From a bacterium (GTDB taxonomy: Bacteria; JACRDZ01; JAQUKH01), in NCBI GenBank assembly GCA_028719205.1, contig JAQUKH010000002.1:1-64000 (forward strand): DNA of 64,000 bases. The letters are read 5' to 3'. Made by a program: the position numbers and the translations under genes. The notes beneath the pieces are model-generated. The model saw only the letters and a program-made list of their open reading frames with translations, did no database searches and was not told where the DNA came from. Position 1 is the first letter of the stretch, and each line of letters starts with the position of its first letter. Of this stretch, positions 24,763 through 31,945 are shown in pieces.

Positions 24763-25581
24763 TCATTTTTTTTCTTCAATATTCCGGCTTTTAAAATTTG
24801 TATTTACCAGAGTTCCGGTAATTATGCCAACCGGGGCCTTTGCCTGAATAAAGACAGGCATTCTCATTTCGTCATCGCTGAACCAGACTTTTAGCCGGAC
24901 ATCCTTTTTTAGGTAATTCCGGTCTTTTCCACCGGCTGAAAATTCGATTACGTCAGTCATAAATTCTCCGGCGGGTGTGGAAACCTTTTCTTTTTTTAAA
25001 ACCTGAATCTGTATGATTTCATTCCTTTTGCCGTCGCAATAATAAAAACTCATGATATTTTCTTCTTTGATATTTAAATTTCTGAAATACCATAGAATGG
25101 AAAGCGGGTCTTGTACATTTTCAGGTATCGTGAAAGTAGTGTCCTGCCTTTTAGCGATATGGTTTATCTGGTCAAAATCCACAACCAGATTATCCCGATA
25201 ACGGCCTTCTCTTATATTTTTTACGTACCGCCATGAATACAAATTTATGGCATCAATAAAAGATTCAACGGTACTGTCTACCTTAAAAAAGACTGCCAAT
25301 ACGCCCTCGGTCCATACGTGGTTCATTACATGATATGTTAATTGATTTTGGATCCCGGTTGTTTCTATAACCATTAATTCGGAGGAAGCAACAGTAACTC
25401 CGGCCCATTTTACCTTGTAGGAAAATTTGTCACCCGCGGATATGGTATTTATTTGATAGGCCGGGGCGTTTTTTGATCCATTATCACTTTGTTCATTTAT
25501 TTTATTATCTTCTGTGTCTAGTATTGATGACAATAGAAAGATTGCCAGAACAGTCAAAAATATTGTTATTTTATTATTCAT
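24763..25581 (-). CDS. DUF3108-domain periplasmic protein
   Basis: 272 residues from the ATG at 25581. The signal or anchor is at 1-20 (ITIFLTVLAIFLLSS), then a polar linker, then a DUF3108 domain (SAGDKFSYKVKWAGVTVASSELMVIE, and WFSDDEMRMPVFIQAKAPVGIITGTLV). The family is seen in Gram-negative envelopes but has no agreed function. I prefer 25581 over longer in-frame starts because the divergent promoter (-10 at 25618-25623) would start RNA near 25611, downstream of the others. No strong ribosome site is visible. Confidence 0.75.
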   Translation of the reverse strand: MNNKITIFLTVLAIFLLSSILDTEDNKINEQSDNGSKNAPAYQINTISAGDKFSYKVKWAGVTVASSELMVIETTGIQNQLTYHVMNHVWTEGVLAVFFKVDSTVESFIDAINLYSWRYVKNIREGRYRDNLVVDFDQINHIAKRQDTTFTIPENVQDPLSILWYFRNLNIKEENIMSFYYCDGKRNEIIQIQVLKKEKVSTPAGEFMTDVIEFSAGGKDRNYLKKDVRLKVWFSDDEMRMPVFIQAKAPVGIITGTLVNTNFKSRNIEEKK

Positions 25582-25610
25582 AAAAATGTTACGTTTTAGT
25601 TTCTCTGTTA

Positions 25611-25646
25611 TTGACATATTATCGGCTAAGAGAGATAATATGTCAA
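25611..25646. promoter_or_regulatory. Perfectly symmetric divergent promoter
   Basis: TTGACATATTATC at 25611-25623 and its exact reverse complement at 25634-25646 flank 10 bases. On the plus strand TTGACA-17-GATAAT runs left to right. On the minus strand the same TTGACA-17-GATAAT runs the other way. Each -35 overlaps the other strand's -10, so the two promoters must exclude each other. Genes start in both directions, at 25657 (plus) and 25581 (minus). The palindrome could also be an operator. Confidence 0.7.
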
Positions 25647-25656
25647 ATATTAAAAA

Positions 25657-26628
25657 ATGTTCGATATGAAAAAAGAAAATATTATTACAGCTGTTTTTAT
25701 ATATATTTTTATTATCTTGCGGTTGTGTTCCGCGCAAGAAAGTAATTCTATATCAGGGAAAGTTAAAGAAATTGACGGCGAGTCTGTTTATATAGAATTC
25801 GATAAGAGCCAAAGCATTAAAAAAGGCACGATATTTGGAATATATGATCCTAATAGAAATCCTGTGGCTGTTTGTGAAATAACAAAATTCCATTTTGGAA
25901 ATAGCTATTTGGCATTTATTCTTGTACAGGTGGATGACGTTAAGGAAGGATATTCCGCTTTATCCAATATTGATGAAGAAAAAAAATTGCGAAAGCAAAT
26001 GGAAAATGGGAAAGGTGAATATTACGATTTTTTTAAAACTTTTGCTATTTCCCGCACATTTAGAGAAACAAGCCCGGAATTAGCTGAAGACTTTCTTTTG
26101 TATCAGCTTTTCACGGAAGCAATAAAATTCTTAAAACTGGATATTTATTATTTCAGGAGATATGATGTAACAAAAAGGGAAGAAGCTGTTCTTAATATGG
26201 GAGAGAAAAAAACACTTGATATATACCGCGATATCATTTCAGAAGGCAAGGTTTTTAATTTTAACCGGGTTAATGGTATGGGTACTATGGAAGTTAAAAT
26301 TAATTTAGGAAAACTTAAAAATAGATTAAGACATCAGGGCTACTCATTAAAGCCTAAGATAATCAGGCTGGTATTTACCCCAAGGACCTTAGCTGATGAC
26401 ATCAGGCTTTTGAGAGAGATATTATTGGAAAATTCGGTATATGTGTCCGTCGAGGAAGCGGAATATCAGGATGTAACCAGTCCTGTATCCTGTATTATTT
26501 ATACAACGCCTAAGATATTAGCGGAAGAAATAAACGGGATCAAGATAGAAAATAACAATATTTTTATTTTAATAAATAAAGTTGAAGGCGATACTATCAA
26601 TTTGGATATAGGCAGTTACAGGCAATAA
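25657..26628 (+). CDS. Secreted protein, FlgT-C-like N-terminal domain, unknown function
   Basis: 323 residues with a signal peptide (hydrophobic 8-23, ending CSAQE). Residues 25-95 (ISGKVKEIDGESVYIEFDKSQSIKKGTIFGIYD) resemble small beta-barrel domains of the FlgT C-terminal type. The remaining 220 residues are mixed helix and strand and not recognised. The start may be 25657 or an in-frame ATG at 25666. The predicted transcript leader is only about 10-20 bases, with no Shine-Dalgarno. The stop lies one base from the convergent nikO stop. Confidence 0.65.
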   Translation: MFDMKKENIITAVFIYIFIILRLCSAQESNSISGKVKEIDGESVYIEFDKSQSIKKGTIFGIYDPNRNPVAVCEITKFHFGNSYLAFILVQVDDVKEGYSALSNIDEEKKLRKQMENGKGEYYDFFKTFAISRTFRETSPELAEDFLLYQLFTEAIKFLKLDIYYFRRYDVTKREEAVLNMGEKKTLDIYRDIISEGKVFNFNRVNGMGTMEVKINLGKLKNRLRHQGYSLKPKIIRLVFTPRTLADDIRLLREILLENSVYVSVEEAEYQDVTSPVSCIIYTTPKILAEEINGIKIENNNIFILINKVEGDTINLDIGSYRQ

Positions 26629-26629
26629 A

Positions 26630-27364
26630 TTATTTATTTTGCAGGGACAAAGGCAGTTCAAGTTTATTTTTTTCTAAAAGTGTTTTGTTCAATAGCATAT
26701 CTTTCGTAGTTCCATCGGCCTGAACACGTCCATCGTTTAAAATTATGCATCTTTCGCATACATCCATTATCAAATCCAGGTCGTGGGACACAATAATTTT
26801 TGTATGATGAAATTTTCTTAATAGATTTATGATTTCCCGCCGCGAGTGGTTGTCAAGAAATGAAGACGGTTCGTCCATGACAAGTATATCCGGCTCCATT
26901 GCAAGAATAGTGGCGATGGAAACAGCCCGTTTTTGCCCAAGGGAAAGATGGTGAGACGGACGGCTCTTTAATTCAAGGCACCCCACGATCCTTAGAGATT
27001 CTTCTACTTTTATTTCTACAGCCTCAGGAGAGAGCCCTAAATTTAAAGGGCCGAAAGCCACATCATCAAATACCGTCGGCATAAACAGCTGGTCATCGGG
27101 ATTTTGGAAGACAAGGCCGACATGACGGCGGATCTCCGTTTTTGTTTTTTGTGTTACAGGCGTGCCCCCGATATTGAATGAACCGGATGTTGGCAGGAGA
27201 AATCCGTTCAATTGCAGGATAAGTGTCGATTTCCCCGCGCCGTTAGGGCCGATAATACCCACAGATTCACCATGGTGTATTTCAAAAGATATGCCGTTAA
27301 TGGCTTTTGTTCCGTCAGGATAGGAAAAATGGATATTTTCAGCTTTGATAATATGATGGCTCAT
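26630..27364 (-). CDS. nikO: Energy-coupling-factor ATPase of the nickel importer (NikO/CbiO type)
   Basis: A 244-residue ABC ATPase driving metal uptake with NikQ and NikMN. Walker A is GPNGAGKST, followed by the Q-loop VFQNPDDQLFMPTVFDDVAFGP, the signature LSLGQKRAVSIA, Walker B ILVMDEPSSFLD and the H-loop IIVSHD. These match the CbiO/NikO group. It is the last gene of the operon nikMN-nikQ-nikO on the minus strand. A gap of 105 bases with two palindromic repeats separates it from nikQ. Cobalt is the alternative substrate, but NikR and NikR-like boxes point to nickel. Confidence 0.92.
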   Translation of the reverse strand: MSHHIIKAENIHFSYPDGTKAINGISFEIHHGESVGIIGPNGAGKSTLILQLNGFLLPTSGSFNIGGTPVTQKTKTEIRRHVGLVFQNPDDQLFMPTVFDDVAFGPLNLGLSPEAVEIKVEESLRIVGCLELKSRPSHHLSLGQKRAVSIATILAMEPDILVMDEPSSFLDNHSRREIINLLRKFHHTKIIVSHDLDLIMDVCERCIILNDGRVQADGTTKDMLLNKTLLEKNKLELPLSLQNK

Positions 27365-27381
27365 CCAACGAACTCCCCCTA

Positions 27382-27405
27382 CCCCCTCTTTAAAAAAAGA
27401 GGGGG
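27382..27405. repeat. Palindrome, 10-base perfect stem, between nikQ and nikO
   Basis: CCCCCTCTTT pairs perfectly with AAAGAGGGGG around an AAAA loop. It is next to the related palindrome at 27436-27456. The pair resembles dispersed C/G-rich repeats found in many genomes. It could also act as an mRNA stabiliser within the operon. Confidence 0.6.
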
Positions 27406-27435
27406 TTAAGAATAAAATTTTAACCTCCCCTTTGT

Positions 27436-27478
27436 CCCCTCCTTGGCAAGGAGGGGATTAGGGGTGGTATTAAATAAA
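27436..27478. repeat. Dispersed C/G-rich palindromic repeat upstream of nikO
   Basis: CCCCTCCTT pairs with AAGGAGGGG around GGC, followed by ATTAGGGGTGGT and an AAATAAA end. The right half is shared with 10096-10127. It overlaps the 3' end of nikQ by a few codons. Confidence 0.6.
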
Positions 27479-28270
27479 CATTTTCCCAATAAATTGACTT
27501 AATGGGAATAACCTTAAAAAGATGAAAAAACCGCTTAAAAGAATAATATATAAAAAATCTTTTAATAAAAATCTGCTTTTTTTAAACAAATTGATCTTGC
27601 CGTTAAATCCGCGCGCGCACATTGCCTGATATATTCTTTCTGAGCGGTCAATTGTCCTTAAAAGAAGGCTTCCAAGAATGTTCCCGGCAGTGAGGATCTC
27701 ATAGCCCTTTTTCCCGAAAGAACGAAGTTCCCTGGCGTTATTTGTCCGGACAACCTCTTCCCCCAGGATAAAGATATAACGGTAGATAAACATAAGTTGT
27801 AAAATAAAAATATTGGGCATACCTAAATTTTCCATAGCCATACAAATACCGGGAAAAGAAGTGGTTGCGATAAGAATTAACGCTGAACTAATCGTCAGAA
27901 TAAATTTTATTATTATCGAAAGGTAGGATATCCAGCCGCCGCTAATGCCTATGCCAAATAATGAAATCAGGATTTTTCTGTCCAGCATGGGATTAAATAT
28001 TCCTACCATAAGGGCAAAAGGGGAAACGACTATTAATTTTTTCAATATGATCTTTATCGGAATATCCGCTAACGCGACCAGGATGACGGGAAATATTAAA
28101 AATGGAATAAGCCCTGAAATCTCATGTTTTGGGAAAGAGATAACCATAAAAATAAAAACCAGGGTAACAATAAATTTAGCCCTCGGATCCAGGCGATGGA
28201 TAAAGGTATCCTTGTAAGACAGATAATCCAGATATCCTAAATCAAAAAATTCAGATTGATTGAATGACAT
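27470..28270 (-). CDS. nikQ: Energy-coupling-factor transmembrane protein NikQ/CbiQ
   Basis: 266 residues and five or six membrane helices. This is the T component that links the substrate unit NikMN to the ATPase NikO. The family coupling helices are visible (ARELRSFGKKGYEILTAGNILGSLLLRTIDRSERIYQAMCARGFNG, with the two Ala-Arg-Gly-type motifs ARE and ARGF). N-terminal HRLDPRAKFIVTLVFIF is typical. The 3' end runs into a dispersed repeat (27470-27478), so the final residues may be altered by it. Confidence 0.93.
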   Translation of the reverse strand: MSFNQSEFFDLGYLDYLSYKDTFIHRLDPRAKFIVTLVFIFMVISFPKHEISGLIPFLIFPVILVALADIPIKIILKKLIVVSPFALMVGIFNPMLDRKILISLFGIGISGGWISYLSIIIKFILTISSALILIATTSFPGICMAMENLGMPNIFILQLMFIYRYIFILGEEVVRTNNARELRSFGKKGYEILTAGNILGSLLLRTIDRSERIYQAMCARGFNGKINLFKKSRFLLKDFLYIILLSGFFIFLRLFPLSQFIGKMFI

Positions 28271-28298
28271 TAATCCTCATATATATTTTTGTGTTGAA

Positions 28299-28333
28299 CC
28301 TCTTACCCTCCTTTATTTACGGAGGGTAAGAGG
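28299..28333. repeat. Perfect 13-base inverted repeat between nikMN and nikQ
   Basis: CCTCTTACCCTCC pairs with GGAGGGTAAGAGG around a 9-base loop (TTTATTTAC). There is no T-run on either side. It may be a processing or stabilising hairpin in the nik operon, or another dispersed repeat family. Confidence 0.65.
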
Positions 28334-28351
28334 CCAATTAATCCTGGTGGC

Positions 28352-29404
28352 TTAATATGTATTTGTTAAGCTGCGTTTACGAAAGAATTTTATCACAGAA
28401 CCGATCAAAATAGTTATTCCTAATGTTAATATCCCGCCTAGAATTCCCGCAATACTGGTACCTCCTGAAACAGCCGGCCAGGCTTCTTTTTCCGATTCGG
28501 CTTTTTCAGGCTCCGCCATTTCCGGTTTTTTAAAACCATAATCGGGAAGAAAGGCCGTTTTTTCCTGTAATTTAGACAGGGTTTTGTGGAATATGTCTTC
28601 TTTTGGAGGCAATTCTTCTCTGCCTGATATTTTCCCCATAGACCATTCAAGGCCGTCCGGATGGGTGGAGGCGAACCATGAAAGCATGCCTCCTGTAATT
28701 AAGGCTAAAACACTCATAGCTACAAGGACTTTTTTCAGGTTTAAAAGTGTGTTATTTGATTTATTATCAGAATAAAATAAATCAGGCTGGATATTTTTAA
28801 CATAAATAACTATAGTTCCGGTTACAATTCCTTCTACAACGGCAATAAGCAGATGAATGGGAAGCATTATACTGGTAAAAGTTAAAAAGGGCAATTCGGT
28901 TATACCGGAAAAAACGGTTTCAAGAACAACGCTGAAAGCTCCCATTTCCAATCCGAGAATAACTCCCAGGATTGAACCTATCATTATCTTTTTATTACTG
29001 TTGTTGCTGCCGGTTATTAATTTATAAACCAGAGGGTAGGCGATAAAACAGGGATAAATACCCAAATTCCATATATTACATCCTAACGCAAGCAGCCCCC
29101 CGTCCGCAAAAAATAATGCCTGGATAAATAACACGGAGGCAATGGAAATAAAGGCCGCCCATGGTCCCAGAACGATCGTAAGAAGCAGACCGCCTCCGAT
29201 GTGACCGCTTGAACCTGTCGCGGGGATAGTGAAATTAATCATTTGTCCCGCAAATATAAAAGCACCCATTACTCCCATTAGAGGGATTATTTTATCATTA
29301 AATTCATTTTTTAGCTTTCGGGCACAATAGCTGATGGTTGCGATTGTCCCGGCCCAAAAACTTAAACCAACAGTTGGTGAAAGAAGCGCGTCTGCCATAT
29401 GCAT
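28352..29404 (-). CDS. nikMN: Nickel-binding substrate component, fused NikM-NikN (CbiM with PDGLE domain)
   Basis: 350 residues. It starts MHMADALLSPTVGL: the N-terminal Met-His-x-x-Asp loop of CbiM/NikM holds the metal (the N-terminal amine and His2). Residues 1-215 contain about seven membrane helices, including the GSSGHIGGGLLLTIVLGPWAAF block. The C-terminal part (225-345) is a PDGLE domain (STHPDGLEWSMGKISG) with two further helices, which is the NikN/CbiN part fused to NikM. The mRNA leader carries GGAGAA and, just before it, a 9-base tandem repeat. It acts with NikQ and NikO at the inner membrane. Confidence 0.93.
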   Translation of the reverse strand: MHMADALLSPTVGLSFWAGTIATISYCARKLKNEFNDKIIPLMGVMGAFIFAGQMINFTIPATGSSGHIGGGLLLTIVLGPWAAFISIASVLFIQALFFADGGLLALGCNIWNLGIYPCFIAYPLVYKLITGSNNSNKKIMIGSILGVILGLEMGAFSVVLETVFSGITELPFLTFTSIMLPIHLLIAVVEGIVTGTIVIYVKNIQPDLFYSDNKSNNTLLNLKKVLVAMSVLALITGGMLSWFASTHPDGLEWSMGKISGREELPPKEDIFHKTLSKLQEKTAFLPDYGFKKPEMAEPEKAESEKEAWPAVSGGTSIAGILGGILTLGITILIGSVIKFFRKRSLTNTY

Positions 29405-29416
29405 AAGAATTCTCCT

Positions 29417-29473
29417 TAGTTTAAGCCGTTTAAACAGTTTAAACAGTTTAAACCGATTGAACCGTTTAAGCGG
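29417..29473. repeat. Six-unit 9-base tandem repeat upstream of nikMN
   Basis: Consecutive units are TAGTTTAAG, CCGTTTAAA, CAGTTTAAA, CAGTTTAAA, CCGATTGAA and CCGTTTAAG, followed by CGG. The array ends 12 bases from the nikMN start, next to its ribosome site. The units share xxGTTTAAx and are self-complementary at TTTAAA. Confidence 0.75.
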
Positions 29474-29476
29474 TTA

Positions 29477-30238
29477 TTAATATTTTAAGGTTATACCTGC
29501 AAGAATTGAATTATCTGTTTCCGCGCTATTGAGCCCAAACTTAACGCCAAAATCTATGTCAATATTCTCCTTTATGGAATAAATCAATCCGCCTAAAATA
29601 AACGCGGGATTAATGTCTGATGTTTTATCCGGATTCTTCTCAATACCAATATTGCCTACAGCTTTTAGGTTTTTCATTATTTCGATTTCAGAGGCAAGTG
29701 ACGCATGCCATATATTTTCTTCTTCATCTGCTTTGTTTTCATTCCGGATATATCCTAAATTAAAATGAAAAGCGCCTGATTCTATTCCTTTTGTTGTAAT
29801 GAAGAAAACACTATATGTTGCTTTTCCGGATCCTAATCCTTTTTCATTATCTCCTGTCGGAAAGCTGATGCCGGGTTTTAAAGCAAAACTTAAACCATTT
29901 TTTTCATAAAAAGCATGTTTTACTTCCAGTGATACATCAGCTAGTCCGTTTTCATCAGAAGTTACTACATTATCTTCTTTCAGTTCATTCCATTGATTTG
30001 GCATCCCGATTACAATATCTGTATTATCATTTATACCATAACATAATCCAATTCCTATTTCAGCGCTGGTTTCCCTGATTGTTTCTTCTTTGTTAGAGCT
30101 AAATTCAGAATTGATCTCAATCTGTAAGTGCCCTTTCCCCTGTGTGCCGGTATCGTCGGTAATTAAAGGGTGGGCCGCAAAGGCCTGCCCGCAAAATAAA
30201 ATCAGCATAGAAACCATTACAAATAAATTCTTCCTCAT
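29477..30238 (-). CDS. Predicted outer-membrane porin-like protein of the nickel operon
   Basis: 253 residues with a signal peptide (1-21, ending FAAHP). The mature protein is a set of about 12 amphipathic beta-strands (GHLQIEINSEFSS, GIGLCYGINDNTDIVIGMP, LSFALKPGISFPTG, NIDIDFGVKFGLN, ILAGITLKY) ending in Tyr, similar in style to the MetA-pathway/phenol-degradation barrel family. Its place between the DUF2292 gene and nikMN, downstream of a NikR-like box, suggests that it brings nickel or a nickel chelate across the outer membrane. That role is inferred from context. Confidence 0.7.
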   Translation of the reverse strand: MRKNLFVMVSMLILFCGQAFAAHPLITDDTGTQGKGHLQIEINSEFSSNKEETIRETSAEIGIGLCYGINDNTDIVIGMPNQWNELKEDNVVTSDENGLADVSLEVKHAFYEKNGLSFALKPGISFPTGDNEKGLGSGKATYSVFFITTKGIESGAFHFNLGYIRNENKADEEENIWHASLASEIEIMKNLKAVGNIGIEKNPDKTSDINPAFILGGLIYSIKENIDIDFGVKFGLNSAETDNSILAGITLKY

Positions 30239-30339
30239 AATTTTTCTCCAAATTATTTTTTTGATTGGTTTCCAGTTGACTGGTTAGCCTGAATTTTTTA
30301 AATAAGTGATTTTTTGCCGCCTCCGGTTGGCCCGGCAGG

Positions 30340-30531
30340 CTATTTACATTTCTTCATAGTATTCTCCTTGCCGAACCTCATTCTTTCAATTTTATTAACC
30401 TGGACAATCTCCGAATCATGAATTACAATTTCAACACTTCCAAATTTTAGAGATTTAATTGCAGGCAATATTTGAGAGAAAACAAACTCATCTCTTTTAT
30501 TTAAATATGAATTTTCTTTATTGGTTTCCAT
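30340..30531 (-). CDS. YezD-family small protein (DUF2292)
   Basis: 63 residues. The stretch ILPAIKSLKFGSVEIVIHDSEIVQVNKIERMRF matches the DUF2292/YezD pattern (GxVxIxIxDGxVVQIe...R). The function is unknown. It is the first gene after the NikR-like box at 30549-30575 and is probably co-transcribed with the barrel gene and nikMNQO, which is unusual for this family. No perfect ribosome site is visible before the ATG at 30531. The last residues KENTMKKCK are poorly conserved. Confidence 0.8.
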   Translation of the reverse strand: METNKENSYLNKRDEFVFSQILPAIKSLKFGSVEIVIHDSEIVQVNKIERMRFGKENTMKKCK

Positions 30532-30548
30532 TATTTACATTCTGCATC

Positions 30549-30575
30549 ATGCTACATTTTTTATAATCGTGTTAC
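30549..30575. promoter_or_regulatory. Putative NikR box, nickel-operon copy
   Basis: ATGCTAC and GTGTTAC are separated by 13 bases. On the minus strand it shares CGATTATAAAAA and the following TGTArCAyG pattern with the site before nikR. It lies 18 bases before the start of the first nickel-operon gene and next to a possible -10 (TATAGT, 30576-30581, minus strand). Confidence 0.55.
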
Positions 30576-30583
30576 TATAGGGC

Positions 30584-30615
30584 AAAAAAATAACTCGCAA
30601 TTTTAACGCGAGTTA
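30584..30615 (-). terminator. Intrinsic terminator after nikR
   Basis: On the minus strand TAACTCGC (30615-30608) pairs perfectly with GCGAGTTA (30598-30591) and is followed by TTTTTTT (30590-30584). It sits just after the nikR stop and separates nikR from the nickel-uptake operon. Confidence 0.85.
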
Positions 30616-30620
30616 AATTT

Positions 30621-31037
30621 CTAAATAAGTTCTTTCCCTGTGCTTGACATGCTCAAGGAAACATGCTTGACGCCTCTTGCTGATTTTAAAGTGTCAGTTA
30701 GTTTTTGCACTTCTTTTGGATTACCTTTAATTGCGATTAATTCCAGACAATTGTGATGGTCAAGATGTATGTGCTGTGTGGAAATAATTATATTTTGAAA
30801 ATCATGCTGTATATCAACAATTTTACCAATAAGCTCTCTTTTGTGATGATCGTAAATAAGAGTTATCGCGCCGGCAACTTCTTTATCTTCCAGCCATTCT
30901 TTTTTTACGAGTTCCTCACGGATCAGGTTTCTAATGGCCTCCGACCGGTTGGTGTATCTTTTTCCTCGTATTAACCGGTCAAATTTATCAGATAATTCTT
31001 TTTCCAGTGAAATTCCAAACCGAACCAAGTCAGTCAT
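30621..31037 (-). CDS. nikR: Nickel-responsive regulator NikR
   Basis: 138 residues from the ATG at 31037 (MTDLVRFGISL). N-terminal ribbon-helix-helix DNA-binding domain (residues 1-45, with RYTNRSEAIRNLIREE). The C-terminal ACT-like nickel domain holds the ligand set HDFQNI, HIHLDHHNCLE (His, His, Cys) in the usual order. It represses nickel uptake when nickel is bound, as a tetramer. The longer in-frame start five codons upstream is possible but does not fit the family start. A box matching the one before the nickel operon overlaps its own promoter, so it is probably autoregulated. Confidence 0.97.
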   Translation of the reverse strand: MTDLVRFGISLEKELSDKFDRLIRGKRYTNRSEAIRNLIREELVKKEWLEDKEVAGAITLIYDHHKRELIGKIVDIQHDFQNIIISTQHIHLDHHNCLELIAIKGNPKEVQKLTDTLKSARGVKHVSLSMSSTGKELI

Positions 31038-31054
31038 ATGATCTCCATACAAGG

Positions 31055-31081
31055 ATACTACGATTATAAAAATTGTAACAC
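31055..31081. promoter_or_regulatory. Putative NikR box, autoregulatory copy
   Basis: ATACTAC and GTAACAC are separated by 13 bases. GTAACAC is the reverse complement of GTGTTAC, the half-site I recall for NikR of delta-proteobacteria. It shares a 22-base core (19 matches) with the box before the nickel operon and overlaps the -10 of nikR (31072-31077). Confidence 0.6.
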
Positions 31082-31099
31082 GATTATTTTTTTTGTCAA
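31072..31099 (-). promoter_or_regulatory. Promoter of nikR
   Basis: On the minus strand TTGACA (31099-31094) and TACAAT (31077-31072) have a 16-base spacer. The NikR-like box covers the -10. Its -35 shares five bases with the -35 of the divergent rpe promoter. Confidence 0.7.
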
Positions 31100-31121
31100 G
31101 GGATTTTTTTAATGATATAAT
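31093..31121 (+). promoter_or_regulatory. Promoter of rpe
   Basis: TTGTCA at 31093-31098, a 17-base spacer, and TATAAT at 31116-31121, preceded by TGA so that TGATATAAT is also an extended -10. GAGGGAG precedes the ATG at 31156. Confidence 0.75.
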
Positions 31122-31155
31122 TATAAAAACCTAAACTTTAGAGGGAGATAAAAAA

Positions 31156-31830
31156 ATGCATATTGTTCCAGCTATTTTGACCGATAAAAAAGAAGAGCTT
31201 TTTAAAATGATCCGCCAGGCGGAAAAATTTTGCCCGATGAGCCAGATCGATATCATGGACGGGAAGTTTGTTCCGACCTTGAGCGTTTCGCCTTATGATC
31301 TTTCTGAAATAAGAACTTCAATGAAACTGGAGATACATTTGATGGTGGAAAGGCCTATTGCCTTATTAACTGCTTTTAAAGAAGCGGGGGCAGGGAGGAT
31401 TATTTTTCACTTTGAATCGAAAGATGATCCGTGGGATATTATTAAGGAGACCAGGGCGTTAAATCTGGAGGTTGGGATTGCGGTCAACCCGGAGACGACA
31501 GTACGTGAAATAGAAGATTTTTTATTGAGTGTTGATCAGGTATTGGTAATGACCGTAAAACCCGGATATTACGGAAGCCCGTTTTTGCCGGAGATGATGG
31601 GAAAGATCGCGGAATTGAAAAAGAAAAAAGGAAAATTTCTCGTATCAGTTGACGGCGGTATCAATATCAATAATGTTTCAGACATGAAAGACGCGGGCGT
31701 GGATCTTTCATGTGTTGGGAGCGGGATCTTTAAAGGAAATCCGGAAGAAAATTATAAAAAATTGGTAGATAAAATTTCACAACCGGTTTTTATGTGCCCC
31801 AAAATAGCAAACAACATCGTTAATCAGTAA
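31156..31830 (+). CDS. rpe: Ribulose-phosphate 3-epimerase
   Basis: 224 residues, a TIM barrel that interconverts ribulose-5-phosphate and xylulose-5-phosphate. Key blocks are present: MHIVPAILTDKK, IDIMDGKFVPTLSVS (metal-binding Asp and the phosphate region), LEIHLMVERP, VLVMTVKPGYYG and VSVDGGININN, then CVGSGIFKGNP. Length is normal. It has a good promoter with extended -10 and a terminator right after the stop, so it is probably a single-gene transcript. It is divergent from nikR, with overlapping -35 elements. Confidence 0.95.
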   Translation: MHIVPAILTDKKEELFKMIRQAEKFCPMSQIDIMDGKFVPTLSVSPYDLSEIRTSMKLEIHLMVERPIALLTAFKEAGAGRIIFHFESKDDPWDIIKETRALNLEVGIAVNPETTVREIEDFLLSVDQVLVMTVKPGYYGSPFLPEMMGKIAELKKKKGKFLVSVDGGININNVSDMKDAGVDLSCVGSGIFKGNPEENYKKLVDKISQPVFMCPKIANNIVNQ

Positions 31831-31838
31831 TTGTTTTT

Positions 31839-31861
31839 ACCGATTAAGAAAATCGGTTTTT
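31839..31861 (+). terminator. Intrinsic terminator after rpe
   Basis: ACCGATT pairs with AATCGGT around an AAGAA loop and is followed by TTTT, 8 bases after the rpe stop. Confidence 0.8.
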
Positions 31862-31945
31862 GGCGGATTTTTCTTGACTATATTGTTTTTTAGTAGTAAA
31901 TATGAGATTTGAAAGGGAAATTTATAGAAGTAAAAAAGGGTTAAA

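Noticed and set aside
29417-29473. CRISPR-like array
   Set aside because: Units are only 9 bases with no spacers between them, and no cas gene is near. A simple tandem repeat.
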